From: Pseudoalteromonas sp. GCY
GTDB taxonomy: Bacteria; Pseudomonadota; Gammaproteobacteria; Enterobacterales; Alteromonadaceae
Length of the DNA: 64,000 nucleotides
Direction of reading: 5' to 3'
Assembly (NCBI RefSeq): GCF_016695175.1
Contig: NZ_CP068023.1
Span: 2,557,501-2,621,500, forward strand
The notes under the pieces were generated by a model that searched no databases, was not told where the DNA came from, and was given only the letters and a program-made list of their open reading frames with translations. Made by a program: the position numbers and the translations under genes. Positions 1-10,075 of the stretch are shown piece by piece (position 1 is the stretch's first letter; each line of letters starts with the position of its first letter).

Positions 1-404
1 ATGCTCCGCTACTCAAACAATTGGCGCAGCAAAACCCTAAGGTAAAAGTATCCGGTATTAACAATCTGCAAAGCTATTTTAAGCACCCAGAAAAATATGA
101 CGCCTTAGTGATCAGCGCAGAGGCGGGCTTTGCATGGAGCATGTTCTACCCTAAATTTGGTGTTGTAGTGCCGGAAGGGGCGAGTTTGAAATACCCCGTT
201 GGATTTGCTGTCGCCAAGCGCAATCAAGATTTACTGAGTTATGTAAATGCTTGGCTGACTATCCAGCATACCAATGGCCGTATTGAAAAAACCTATGATT
301 ACTGGATCTTAGGAAAAGGTAGTGTACAAAAGCAAACTCGCTGGTCGTTAATGGATGAACTTGAAATCGACCCAAACACACTTATTGATAAACTGAAGTT
401 CTAA
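1..404 (+). CDS. C-terminal part of a family 3 solute-binding-type protein (5' end outside window)
   Basis: The reading frame is open from the first bases, so this is only the last ~134 residues; the TTG at 21 is not a convincing start. The fragment looks like the second lobe of a periplasmic amino-acid-type binding domain: a segment KYDALVISAEAG, then FGVVVPEG, then YPVGFAVAK, and a late YDYWILG block. Such domains occur as free periplasmic proteins and also as C-terminal domains fused to cation:dicarboxylate symporters; the fragment does not decide between them. A strong hairpin follows 20 bp after the stop. The next gene is unrelated. Confidence 0.6.
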   Translation, partial: APLLKQLAQQNPKVKVSGINNLQSYFKHPEKYDALVISAEAGFAWSMFYPKFGVVVPEGASLKYPVGFAVAKRNQDLLSYVNAWLTIQHTNGRIEKTYDYWILGKGSVQKQTRWSLMDELEIDPNTLIDKLKF

Positions 405-412
405 TACCAACG

Positions 413-452
413 GAATAAAAAAACGCCGTCAGTTAACACGTTAACTGACGGC
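413..452. terminator. Rho-independent terminator hairpin
   Basis: A perfect 12-bp stem (425-436 with 441-452) closes a CACG loop, 20 bp past the stop of the preceding gene. An A-run lies on its left side, so the U-tract is best for minus-strand transcripts. It may act in both directions. Confidence 0.7.
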
Positions 453-672
453 AAGTCTACTCACTGGGCGAGCTAGCTTTCAAGCTCACTTTAACCTTAG
501 CTAAACCACAAAATAAAACAAGTTTTTAACAAAAAATTAATTTAAATATACTTTCTTGTTTTCCTTCTAATTTACTTCCCTCCTAAGTACGCATATTGAT
601 TGTTCAGCTTTATCTAGTATGCTAGCTTTATTTTTGGACCTATTTTGGATCACTCAAATAAGGATTAAATTT

Positions 673-1200
673 ATGAGGAAATCTTATCCAAATTTAATTT
701 TAGCTTTGCTTGTGATTTCCACATCATTTGCAGCAAGTGCTTCCGCATCGATTGAAAATAAGTATAAAGAACCTATAGAACGTATTGAAGTATACGGTGA
801 GAAGCCGAGATATATTTTAAAGTTCGAGATGGAAGATGCTAAAAAGGACTTTTATGATTTGTACAACAAATTAACTGAAGACGATTCATTTAAAACAAAA
901 TGTGAGAAGAAAGCGCGGCTTGGCAGCAAAATTAAATCTTTCGGTTGTGAAACGCGTTTCACAAAAAGTAGCTTTCATAACATCACCAAACAGCACATAC
1001 AATTAAATACAGATCTTAAATATCCTGCTGCCGCCTTGCGATACCTCTCAATGCCAGACATATCCGATGTTTATTCTGTCACCAATACGAAGAGAAAGGC
1101 ACATAAAGAAGACATCTTTAAGCAAATCAACGAAAACCCAGAGTTAAAAGAGGCTTTCATTCATTTTGCAAAGAAATATACAGCCTATGAAAGTAAATAA
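673..1200 (+). CDS. Small secreted protein of unknown function
   Basis: ATG at 673 is preceded by AAGGA at a fitting distance, so I prefer it to the upstream in-frame ATG at 619. The 175-aa product starts with a signal peptide (MRKSYPNLILALLVIS, cleavage near ASASA). The mature part is charged and carries two Cys near the middle (KTKCEKK and FGCET), which could form a disulfide. The pattern IERIEVYGEKPRY...FYDLYNKL...F...C...C resembles small exported hypothetical proteins common in gammaproteobacteria, but I know no function. It stands alone between a terminator and the recCBD operon. Confidence 0.7.
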   Translation: MRKSYPNLILALLVISTSFAASASASIENKYKEPIERIEVYGEKPRYILKFEMEDAKKDFYDLYNKLTEDDSFKTKCEKKARLGSKIKSFGCETRFTKSSFHNITKQHIQLNTDLKYPAAALRYLSMPDISDVYSVTNTKRKAHKEDIFKQINENPELKEAFIHFAKKYTAYESK

Positions 1201-1234
1201 CCACATTTAGAAAATGTACTAAGCTTCAAGCTCG

Positions 1235-1276
1235 CCTATGTTCTAGCATCATATTATTCTGAGGTTAGAACATAGG
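1235..1276. repeat. Inverted repeat between convergent genes
   Basis: An 11-bp perfect inverted repeat (CCTATGTTCTA at 1235-1245, its complement at 1266-1276) with a 20-nt loop lies between the secreted-protein gene and the 3' end of recD. It may be a weak bidirectional terminator; there is no clear U-run. Confidence 0.4.
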
Positions 1277-1288
1277 ATTAGCATGTTT

Positions 1289-3172
1289 TTAGTTCTTAAA
1301 CGCAAGCCTATCTCTAAGTCCACTACTGCGACTTACACTTCGATTCATACCCTGCACTAATACCTTATATTGCGCCACCAATTCAAACTGCTGTTTAGCT
1401 CGGGTGATCCCTGTATAAATAAGCTGGCGATTTATGCCCTGCTGCGCACGTTGAATCGGTGGTAGTATCATTGCCGTGTAAGCAAACTCAGAGCCTTGCG
1501 ATTTGTGGATAGTCATTACATACACTCTATCAAAGCTCGGCAATCTGGCAGGATAAAAGCGCCTAACACTTCCCTGTTCATCAATAAATGATGCCTGTAG
1601 CTCACCCTGTTCGTCGCGTAAAATAATCCCGATATCGCCGTTAAACAATTTTAACTGGTAATCATTTTGGGTGATCATAATAGGCATACCAACGTAAAAG
1701 CGCCCTGTCGGTTGCACTAATCCCATTTGACTAAGCTTGAGCTCTACTCTGCGATTTAATTCGTTCACACCGTAAGGCCCTTCTCGCACGGCCGCAAGTA
1801 ATTGATAGCTGGCAAACTCGCTATGAATTATGGCCTCACTCTCACCATGATGAATGGCAAGAAGGTATCGCTGATATTGCTCCGCCGCTCTAGCAATTAA
1901 GGCATTATAGGTTTCACTATTTAATTCATGATGCTGTATATCACTATAACCTTGCCCCAGTACACTGTCTAATCGCCGCTTGTTGTTGCTATTTACGGCA
2001 AATGCTAACTGACCAATCCCACTTCGACTATCAAAACGGTGACTTTTTTGTAAAAACGCCAGATTATCTTCCAACATAAAGTCAGCGCTGCTATCACTCG
2101 ACTCAGGCAGGTTTTGTTTACTCAACTCAGCTAGCTTTGCTTTCAGTGCCTGACTGTAATGTGGTGCTTGTCCAAGCGTTAAGTTTTCACATAGATCGCT
2201 GAGTACATTACCGGTATCTACAGATGCGAGCTGATCTTTATCGCCGAGCAAAATAAGCCGTGCATGTTTTGGTAGTGCATCCACCAGCTTTGCCATAAGC
2301 GATAAGTCCACCATGGATGCTTCGTCGACAATCAGCACATCAACATGCAGCGGGTTATCTTGATTGTGACGATAGTGAACGCTATTAGGAATAACGCCTA
2401 ACAAGCGATGAATAGTTTGCGCCTGCTCCGGCAGTAAATCTGCAAGTGCTGGCGGCAGATTTAACCTCGCTTTCGCACCGATAATTGACTCACTGAGCCT
2501 GGCAGCCGCTTTGCCGGTTGGCGCAACTAGCTTGATGGTCAACGGCGCACTGTTATAAAGCGATTGTAAAATCGCAAGCAGTTTTGTGACCGTCGTGGTT
2601 TTTCCCGTACCGGGACCGCCCGTGATGACACAAAATCGCTTAATGATAGCAAGCGTACAAGCCACTTTTTGCCAATCAATGTCTTCTTCACTGGCCGGAA
2701 AAAACGACGCCAACAGGGCACTCAGTTTAGCTTCGTCCAGCGTAACATCGGCTTTCGCCAACATTTCAAAGTGTCCTGCAAGCCTTGCTTCATAATTTGC
2801 TAATCTCGCCAAGTAGAGCTTATTACCGTATAGCCGAAGCGGCTTATCTTCACCGATCGCAGGATGCTGTGCGAGCGCAGCAACAGCTATGCCCGTGCTT
2901 GAAAATGGCGACAACTCTACAGATTCATCCGCAACCGCGTAGCTGAGCTCAAACGGATCCTGATAATCAATACTGTCTAACTCTAAACAACTATGCTGAC
3001 GTCCATGAGCGATTAATAATAGTAAAAATACATAGAAGTGGTCGTCGTAGCCTTGCTGATTCAATAACTTGGCTAACGCGATATCGGCTTTACCAACTCG
3101 TTTGTGTTCAAGCAATAGCGCCGTGAAACCGTGATGGTCAAATGCCTCAAAGTCCATACTTAACTGGCTCAT
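1289..3172 (-). CDS. recD: RecBCD enzyme subunit RecD (5'-3' helicase)
   Basis: This is the alpha subunit of exonuclease V, which with RecB and RecC unwinds and resects double-strand ends for recombination and degrades linear foreign DNA. The 627-aa length is close to the usual ~610. Superfamily 1B motifs are visible: Walker A GGPGTGKTTT near residues 184-193, DEAD-like LIVDEASMVD, and the late motif MTIHKSQGSE near the C-terminus. The start overlaps the recB stop by 4 bp (ATGA), which indicates translational coupling. It is the last gene of a recC-recB-recD operon. No truncation is seen. Confidence 0.96.
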   Translation of the reverse strand: MSQLSMDFEAFDHHGFTALLLEHKRVGKADIALAKLLNQQGYDDHFYVFLLLLIAHGRQHSCLELDSIDYQDPFELSYAVADESVELSPFSSTGIAVAALAQHPAIGEDKPLRLYGNKLYLARLANYEARLAGHFEMLAKADVTLDEAKLSALLASFFPASEEDIDWQKVACTLAIIKRFCVITGGPGTGKTTTVTKLLAILQSLYNSAPLTIKLVAPTGKAAARLSESIIGAKARLNLPPALADLLPEQAQTIHRLLGVIPNSVHYRHNQDNPLHVDVLIVDEASMVDLSLMAKLVDALPKHARLILLGDKDQLASVDTGNVLSDLCENLTLGQAPHYSQALKAKLAELSKQNLPESSDSSADFMLEDNLAFLQKSHRFDSRSGIGQLAFAVNSNNKRRLDSVLGQGYSDIQHHELNSETYNALIARAAEQYQRYLLAIHHGESEAIIHSEFASYQLLAAVREGPYGVNELNRRVELKLSQMGLVQPTGRFYVGMPIMITQNDYQLKLFNGDIGIILRDEQGELQASFIDEQGSVRRFYPARLPSFDRVYVMTIHKSQGSEFAYTAMILPPIQRAQQGINRQLIYTGITRAKQQFELVAQYKVLVQGMNRSVSRSSGLRDRLAFKN

Positions 3173-6100
3173 ACAGACTCCTCAAATAATGCATCTAATT
3201 CTAACACCTGCTCTACGCTTAACTGATTGAAGAAAATCCCCTGATTGTCCGGTAATGCACGTAAGAACAAATAGTAGTTTCCACCTAAATGCTGCTCAGG
3301 GTTATAGTCCGCAAGGCGCTGCTTTAACAAGCGGTGAAGTGCCACGGTATAAATCATATACTGTAAATGATACTGATGAGACGACATCGCGGCATTGAGG
3401 TTATCGTAGTGATAATCTTCTGGGCTATCGCCAAGGTAGTTGGACTTGTAATCGAGCACAAAAAACTGTCCTTGCCACTTGAAAATTAAGTCGATAAACC
3501 CTTTCAGCATGCCTGTCACATCGTCAAAGTTTAAAAACGACTTTTGCCCAGTGATATCGCTGAGGATCTTGTTCAGCTTAACCGCACTGAGTGGTTTCAG
3601 TGGTAAATAAAACTCCATTTCAACAATGCAGTCGTCCGGTGGCAACACACCAAGTTGTAAATGAGGATGTGGCGCAAGCGGCGCTGCCAAACAGCTTGTT
3701 ATCCAACGCTCTGCTGTTTCTTGCCATTCAGTCGCAATACCAAACTTATCCAAAGACTTAGTGACCGCTTCGGTCAGCGTAAACTTATCTTCGTTTTTGG
3801 GGGAATGCGGTGCAGTAAAATCTATAAGCTCAAAGATTTCGTGCAAACAGCTACCCGGCTTGGCACCCTTAGGAAAAGTATAAGAGGTTTTTTCCCGCTC
3901 TTGACGCTGCTCAGGTAAGTCCAGTAAATGGTTTTCGTCCACTGCCCCGGCTGGTTTATCACCATGATGCGTGTGATAGCTTAGCTGGCTAAAGCTTGTG
4001 GTACGCCAGTGGCGTTCAATCTGACCGGTAAAGGTTTTCGCAGACAAAGCTAGAGGCTTGTCTTCAAACGTTGTTTTTATCGCTTGCTGTGACGCGGTGA
4101 TTCCATCTAATCTTACATATTCCATTGCCGCATGTGCTTTACATAACTGGCTTAAGGCACTTTGCCAAGCCTCGGCACTGTCGAAAGTTTCCGTGCCAAA
4201 CAAGGCAAATCCTAAAGCTGTTTTGTGCAGCGCAGACTTTTTACTGCGCCCTTGTTGAATGTCGTAAAGCCCAAGCTCGCAATAATGCACCGCACGCGTC
4301 AGCGCAACGTAAAGTAAGCGAATATCCTCAGCCAGTCGTTCTTGCTCTGCTTTTTCTTTAGCGTCATCACTGGCTTCTAGGTCGACAACTAACTTATCCC
4401 CTTGGTGATAAACTAGCGTATCAGGCTCACGAAACCCAAGCGCAAATGGCATAAAAACAATCGGATACTCCAAACCTTTTGATGCGTGCATGGTCACAAT
4501 TTTCACCAGATTGGCATCACTCTCTAAGCGAATTTGGCTGCTGTCACTCTGGGCGTTATTTAGCTGCGATAAAAACCAACGTAACACACGACCCGTGCCA
4601 TCAAGCTCTAATTGCTTATGCTGTAAAAGCTCGGCCAAATGACGGAAGTCAGTAAGCCAACGCTCCACTTCCATTCCCTGTTGCTGCCAAATCACTGGCA
4701 GCTCACAAGTTATCAATAAGTGTTCCAGCATCGCCATTGCACCAGAGCGATACCACAGCTGTGTTAACTCACTAAATAGCTGCAAATAACCTTGCCACTG
4801 CTGCTCATTAAACTGCAAGTCGTACAGCGCTTGGTTGTTTAAATAAAATAATGGTCCCGCAAGCACGCCTCTGAGCGCTGCTTCATCATATCTCCCGTGC
4901 AGCACATCAAGCAGTTGATACAACGCGATTGCTAGTGGCTGCCTAAATACACTATCTCTGGCAAGGTACACACTGGCAATATCGAGTTGATTTAAGGCTC
5001 GCTTTATCAAGCTCGCTTCTATGCGGTCGCGGACTAAAACACAGATATCCGCTGGGACAACTGGGTTTTCGCCAATCTTCGCAATCCCCGACTGCCCTTG
5101 CTCGATAAGCGCCGCAACTCGACCGGCGAACGCCTGGCTTAGCCGCGCTTGCGCGGCGCTTTTGTTAAGCGCTTCATCCTCATTTGGTAATACACTAAAG
5201 CGTAGAGCTGATGACTTTTTAGACGCGATAGTAAATTGCGCATCCTCGGCTTTACCTTGCGCGGTCACCTCAATGAAAGGGATATCTTTGTTGTATATAA
5301 AACTATTGGGATGACGAGTAAATATCGTATTCACTGCGGCAACCACGTCACTATCGGAGCGATAATTGGTTGCAAGTGTATACTGTCTGTCTTGCGCAAC
5401 TCCTTGCTTTGCGCCGATATAAGTAAAAATATCCGCTCCGCGAAAGCCGTAAATGGCTTGTTTTGGGTCGCCTATCAAGGTTAATGCCGTATTTTCCTTT
5501 GCATAAACTCGGCTGAAGATCCCATATTGAATGGGATCGGTATCCTGAAACTCATCTATCATGGCAACCGGATATTGCAGTGCAATTTTTTCGGCTAAGC
5601 GCTCGCCACTATCGCCCATCAGCGCTTGATACAGCTGCTTAAGTAAATCGTCGGGAGAGATCAAGCCATATTCTTCTTTGTGGGCGTGAAGTAAAGCTCT
5701 TACCTCAGTCACCGCTTGTTGCACTAATGCAATTTTAAGCCCACTTCCGACCAATTGGTGGAGCTCTGCCAAGGTATCAAAGTGACGAATGAGCTCATGC
5801 TCCAGCGGCGTTGTATTCTTTTTATAGTGAGCAACATCGGCGAGGCTTTCGCTGCCCCAAAGTCCAAAGGAATGATTACTGCTACCAAACTCAAACCACC
5901 ACTGCTCACTGTTGACATAATCCTCCAGAGCTCGAAGATTAGCTTTTCGCCCTGGTGCCCGATTGCCTGCCAACCCCGCTTTTTTCAACACATTGATGTA
6001 GTCAGCTTTGACCATTTCAGCCTTTAGCCACAGTGCTAATGTTTGGTATTTTTCGCGAGCTGCAAATACTGCATCTAAGGAAACTGAGGGTTTAATTTCG

Positions 6101-6705
6101 GCATTTTCTCTTGCTAATAACGGTCTAACTTGCTTCGCCAGTGCATATGGCGTGGCAAATTGCTCTATCACAGCCTGTGTTTTTTCTGTATCTAGCGGAT
6201 AGACAAAACGTCGCCAATGATCTGCCATCGCGGCGTCAATCAACTCGCTCTCGTCGAGAATAAACTCGAGATTAAATGCCACCTTAGACTCAAAAGCATG
6301 TTGCTTCAGCATTCTTTGGCAAAAGCCGTGAATGGTGAATATCGCGGCCTCATCCATTGACTTAGCGGCAGCATCAAGGAGATCAAAAGCGCGCTTTTTA
6401 TCTTCAACTTGCGCCAAAATGGCATTGATCAGTTCATCTTTACAGACTTCACCTAGTAATACGTCTCGAGCTTGAATAATGCGTTTTCTCACTCGGTCTT
6501 TGATCTCTTGTGTTGCCGCTTCTGTGAAGGTTACCACTAAGATTTGTTCAACGCTTAACGGCTCATGTTGCTGATCAGAAGTACGCAAGCCAAGTAAATA
6601 GCGCAGATATAAACCAGTGATGGTGTAGGTTTTCCCCGTACCTGCACTGGCTTCAATTAGGTTTTGGCCACTTAGAGGCATAGTAATGGGATTAAGCATC
6701 TCCAT
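3169..6705 (-). CDS. recB: RecBCD enzyme subunit RecB (3'-5' helicase/nuclease)
   Basis: This is the beta subunit of exonuclease V, carrying a UvrD-type helicase and the only nuclease domain of the complex. Walker A (ASAGTGKTYT) lies near residues 19-28. The Walker B/motif II region reads MIDEFQDTDPIQY. The C-terminal nuclease motif FVLDYKSNYLG contains the catalytic Asp and Lys. ATG at 6705 follows a strong GAGGAGGT ribosome-binding site by 5 nt, giving 1178 aa, very close to the E. coli length. The longer reading frame starting at 6729 is less likely. It overlaps the recC stop by 14 bp and recD by 4 bp. Confidence 0.96.
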   Translation of the reverse strand: MEMLNPITMPLSGQNLIEASAGTGKTYTITGLYLRYLLGLRTSDQQHEPLSVEQILVVTFTEAATQEIKDRVRKRIIQARDVLLGEVCKDELINAILAQVEDKKRAFDLLDAAAKSMDEAAIFTIHGFCQRMLKQHAFESKVAFNLEFILDESELIDAAMADHWRRFVYPLDTEKTQAVIEQFATPYALAKQVRPLLARENAEIKPSVSLDAVFAAREKYQTLALWLKAEMVKADYINVLKKAGLAGNRAPGRKANLRALEDYVNSEQWWFEFGSSNHSFGLWGSESLADVAHYKKNTTPLEHELIRHFDTLAELHQLVGSGLKIALVQQAVTEVRALLHAHKEEYGLISPDDLLKQLYQALMGDSGERLAEKIALQYPVAMIDEFQDTDPIQYGIFSRVYAKENTALTLIGDPKQAIYGFRGADIFTYIGAKQGVAQDRQYTLATNYRSDSDVVAAVNTIFTRHPNSFIYNKDIPFIEVTAQGKAEDAQFTIASKKSSALRFSVLPNEDEALNKSAAQARLSQAFAGRVAALIEQGQSGIAKIGENPVVPADICVLVRDRIEASLIKRALNQLDIASVYLARDSVFRQPLAIALYQLLDVLHGRYDEAALRGVLAGPLFYLNNQALYDLQFNEQQWQGYLQLFSELTQLWYRSGAMAMLEHLLITCELPVIWQQQGMEVERWLTDFRHLAELLQHKQLELDGTGRVLRWFLSQLNNAQSDSSQIRLESDANLVKIVTMHASKGLEYPIVFMPFALGFREPDTLVYHQGDKLVVDLEASDDAKEKAEQERLAEDIRLLYVALTRAVHYCELGLYDIQQGRSKKSALHKTALGFALFGTETFDSAEAWQSALSQLCKAHAAMEYVRLDGITASQQAIKTTFEDKPLALSAKTFTGQIERHWRTTSFSQLSYHTHHGDKPAGAVDENHLLDLPEQRQEREKTSYTFPKGAKPGSCLHEIFELIDFTAPHSPKNEDKFTLTEAVTKSLDKFGIATEWQETAERWITSCLAAPLAPHPHLQLGVLPPDDCIVEMEFYLPLKPLSAVKLNKILSDITGQKSFLNFDDVTGMLKGFIDLIFKWQGQFFVLDYKSNYLGDSPEDYHYDNLNAAMSSHQYHLQYMIYTVALHRLLKQRLADYNPEQHLGGNYYLFLRALPDNQGIFFNQLSVEQVLELDALFEESV

Positions 6706-9700
6706 GGCGTACCTCCTCAGCGGTATCAAGAATAGGTGTTAACAAAGTAAGGCTAAGTGCACAAAAACGCGCTTCATGAGCTAACAAATCGCTAAAGCAT
6801 AGTTGAACGTAAGGATCTTCCCCTTCTCCTCGACCAACATATTGCGGCTTAAATTTATTTACGGCCTTTTTAATATCCTGTGTCTTGGCGTATTCCATGC
6901 TAGAACTTGGAAAAAATGCCACCGGTTCGCTCAGTGCTTGCTTATAAAAAGCCAGCCACTGCTCCAAATATTGCTGTGCTTGTGGCTGTGAAATAGCGGC
7001 AAAGTGCACGCTTTGATCTAGCCCAACAATATATGTAGTGACTTCATGCCCCATTACACAGGCCGCGCAGTGATGTAAAAACCCTTTAATAAAATCTTTG
7101 GCTTTAATACTGGCGCTACGATAGTAAACTTGCCTGTTGTCATACACACAATCAAGCCAACCAACCAGTATATGCTCTGCAACACCAAGTTTTAGCTCTA
7201 GAGGCTCCTTTGGTTCATTAAGCAATGGGGTCAGTACGTTAACCATAGGTTCAACGCGGCTGAGCAGCCCCTCTAGCTGTAGTTTGCCAATGTTTGCTTG
7301 TGGCAGCGAGCCTCGTTGTAATATCTGTTCAAGATTTAAGGGCTGTTGTTGTAGCTGAGCATCCAGCACTTCATCTAAATATTGATAGCGCTCCAAAGCA
7401 TCTAATGCAAAAGGCTCTTCATCAAGTGTTAATGCTTCTATTGGCTTGAGTTTAATGCCCAGCGCTTGCTGATAAAATAACTTTTGCGGCTCGCAAACGC
7501 CTCGCAGCAGATCGCTAAACTCAATTTCTGCGTCTAAAACTGGTGCTAACGGTTTTATCTCATCAGCTTGCGCTGCTCTATGCTGCCAAAGCCAAGTACG
7601 ATTGTAGCTCTGTAGTGAACCCACTTTAAAATGTTCGGGATTAAAAGGTTGTAATGGCAGCCGTGAAGTTAATCGAGTAACAAGCGACTGCTTTGACATA
7701 TCTTCAAAATAAAAGCTGCGATCTAGGTATTCTGTCAATTCGCTGACTAGAACAGATGGCACTTGGGCTTCGTTGTTAAAGCAAGAGCGGCCAATATAAC
7801 TGATATACAAGTTTTCTCGAGCACTGAGTAACGCTTCTAAGAACAAGTATCTGTCATCTAGTTTTCGTGAACGGTCGCCTTTACGTCTCGTGGAGTGTGC
7901 GACTAAATCAAAACCGATAGGCTGCACGGTACGAGGATAGTCCGCGTCATTTAGGCCAAGCATACACACCACTTTAAATGGAATAGCACGCATCGGCATC
8001 AGCGTACAAAAGTTTACCGCTCCGGCTAAAAAGCGCTGCCCAACCCCTTTTTCTCTGACGCCTTGCTTGACCAAATACGCTAATATTTTTGCTGAGACTG
8101 GCGCTTGAATATCGCCATTTTCATGGTGTTTTTCGATATTCTCTATAATCTGCTCAAGCTTAAGTAAATCCCAACTCTGTTCAGACTCTGACGAGTAAAA
8201 TAGCGCCATGGCTTCACGTAGAATTGCTGCGAAACTCGTTAAGGTCTTTTCGCTGCTGAGTTGTCGTTTTAACCAAATCAGCGCATCAACAAAGCCGATA
8301 AGCTTGTTAAGTACCGCCACCGACATACCTTCGACTTCATCAGCAGGATAAATAGATGCGAACGGCGTCTGTTCGTCGTTTGTTGCAACCCCTAAGAGCA
8401 AACGGTTGAGTCCATGCTGCCACGTATTTAGTGGTATTTTTGGCAAGCCATATTCGCTTTTATGGCTGTCATTTAAGCCCCATTTAACACTGACCTGATC
8501 AAGCCAATAGCGAATTAAGTCAAACTCATGACTTTCAAGGTTAAACTGTTCGGCTATCGGCAAAACGCCCAACAAATCGAGAATATCCGACACGCAAAAA
8601 CGGTTATTGGGTAAGTCTGCCAGTGTCACAAAAGACGTTAAAATAGGCCGCTCTTGCTCAATTGCAAGATCGGAAATCGCATAGGGGATCCGCAAGTTGT
8701 CTTCACTGCTGTCAAACACCGCTTTAATAAATGGCGAATAGGTGCCCACATCAGGCATCATGACAATAATGTCTTTAGGCGTCAGGCTTGGATTTTGTTC
8801 AAACAGATTGAGTAAATAATCATGGAGCCGCTCGACCTCACGCAGTGGCGTGTGGCAATCCTGAAAAACGATACTGGTATCATCGGCCATAATGGGTAAC
8901 TTGCCCTGCTGCGAAACAAACCAATTTGGATCCGCGGTTAACGACTCTCCTTTAAATGCCAACTGATAGATCTCTTGCTGTACCTGGCCAAGCAAGCTGT
9001 CATCAAACGCGTCATCAAATCCATCAATCCAACTGGCATCAAGCTGCAATAATTGCTCAAAATAGTCACGCCCGAGCTTTCCCCATGAAGAGAGGAGTGG
9101 ATTGCCAATGTAATAATACTCGCCATCTTTCGCTTCAAGCTCAGGCATTTTGGCGTATTTTGCAGCGACTTTAGCTTGAGTCTTCTCATCGACTAAATCT
9201 CCCCAGTAGTGTTCACTGGGGTTAAAAAAGAATAAAAATACATTCGTTTTTTGGCCAAGCGCTTGAAAAATATCAAGCTGACTGGTCGATATGGCTGACA
9301 GTCCAAATATACAGATCCGCTCGGGAAGCTTGCCGTCTGGTGCATTGGCCAGCCCTTGCAGCAATTTCTCGTGCATGTTTGCGCGGTGATATGGACTTTG
9401 TTCAAGCGCTTCAACATGGTGGACTAAACGACGCCAGAGATCAGGCTGCCAAGGGGCGATGGCTTCAACGTCCACATCTATGAGCGTATCTTGGCCCTGA
9501 TCCCAAAGTTCAATCCACTGGGGGCGGTACATTAAATATTGATCGAAAACGTCGGCAATTTTTTCACACAGGGCAAAGAGTTTAATTCCTGACGGGTCGT
9601 CACCTAAATAGTGCTTAAGCGCAATATATTGAGGCTTATCAATGCAGTCTGGTAATAGCGTAAATAGCTTCCAAGTCATATTGTCTTTATTAAAAGCGGA

Positions 9701-9961
9701 TTCCTTGGGAACATCATCAATGAAATTTTGGTATAGCTTCCAAATGAAGCTAGATGGTAATGGAAAGTCGACCTGTGCACTTATTCCTAAGTGTTGACTC
9801 ATGCCTAGTTTGAGCCATTCAGACATACCAGGAGATTGTACTAACACTACTTCTTTTGCAAAAGGGTTAGCGAGCGGTGCTGATTTTATGAGTGTGCAGA
9901 GTTGCGCCTGCAAGATTTCCATTCGATTCGATTGGATGATGTGTAACATGTTGTCTGCCAT
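6692..9961 (-). CDS. recC: RecBCD enzyme subunit RecC (Chi recognition)
   Basis: This is the gamma subunit of exonuclease V. It scans for Chi and has inactive helicase- and nuclease-like folds. The 1089-aa length is slightly under E. coli RecC. The N-terminus (LHIIQSNRMEIL) matches the family pattern of an HSNR-type opening. The segment VVCMLGLNDADYPR is typical of RecC, and the C-terminal region carries RecB-like remnants. A second ATG four codons in (9949) is an alternative start; neither ATG has a clear ribosome-binding site. It is the first gene of recC-recB-recD, with no ptrA between recC and recB as there is in E. coli. Confidence 0.95.
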   Translation of the reverse strand: MADNMLHIIQSNRMEILQAQLCTLIKSAPLANPFAKEVVLVQSPGMSEWLKLGMSQHLGISAQVDFPLPSSFIWKLYQNFIDDVPKESAFNKDNMTWKLFTLLPDCIDKPQYIALKHYLGDDPSGIKLFALCEKIADVFDQYLMYRPQWIELWDQGQDTLIDVDVEAIAPWQPDLWRRLVHHVEALEQSPYHRANMHEKLLQGLANAPDGKLPERICIFGLSAISTSQLDIFQALGQKTNVFLFFFNPSEHYWGDLVDEKTQAKVAAKYAKMPELEAKDGEYYYIGNPLLSSWGKLGRDYFEQLLQLDASWIDGFDDAFDDSLLGQVQQEIYQLAFKGESLTADPNWFVSQQGKLPIMADDTSIVFQDCHTPLREVERLHDYLLNLFEQNPSLTPKDIIVMMPDVGTYSPFIKAVFDSSEDNLRIPYAISDLAIEQERPILTSFVTLADLPNNRFCVSDILDLLGVLPIAEQFNLESHEFDLIRYWLDQVSVKWGLNDSHKSEYGLPKIPLNTWQHGLNRLLLGVATNDEQTPFASIYPADEVEGMSVAVLNKLIGFVDALIWLKRQLSSEKTLTSFAAILREAMALFYSSESEQSWDLLKLEQIIENIEKHHENGDIQAPVSAKILAYLVKQGVREKGVGQRFLAGAVNFCTLMPMRAIPFKVVCMLGLNDADYPRTVQPIGFDLVAHSTRRKGDRSRKLDDRYLFLEALLSARENLYISYIGRSCFNNEAQVPSVLVSELTEYLDRSFYFEDMSKQSLVTRLTSRLPLQPFNPEHFKVGSLQSYNRTWLWQHRAAQADEIKPLAPVLDAEIEFSDLLRGVCEPQKLFYQQALGIKLKPIEALTLDEEPFALDALERYQYLDEVLDAQLQQQPLNLEQILQRGSLPQANIGKLQLEGLLSRVEPMVNVLTPLLNEPKEPLELKLGVAEHILVGWLDCVYDNRQVYYRSASIKAKDFIKGFLHHCAACVMGHEVTTYIVGLDQSVHFAAISQPQAQQYLEQWLAFYKQALSEPVAFFPSSSMEYAKTQDIKKAVNKFKPQYVGRGEGEDPYVQLCFSDLLAHEARFCALSLTLLTPILDTAEEVRHGDA

Positions 9962-10075
9962 GCAGTTTAACGCTGTGTTAAGTGTATCTGAATCTTCCTA
10001 TAAGCGGTAGTTATTGAAGTTAAAGCGAGTGCGCTTGAATAGAAAAGCGACAACCGTCGCTTCTTAGATAAACTG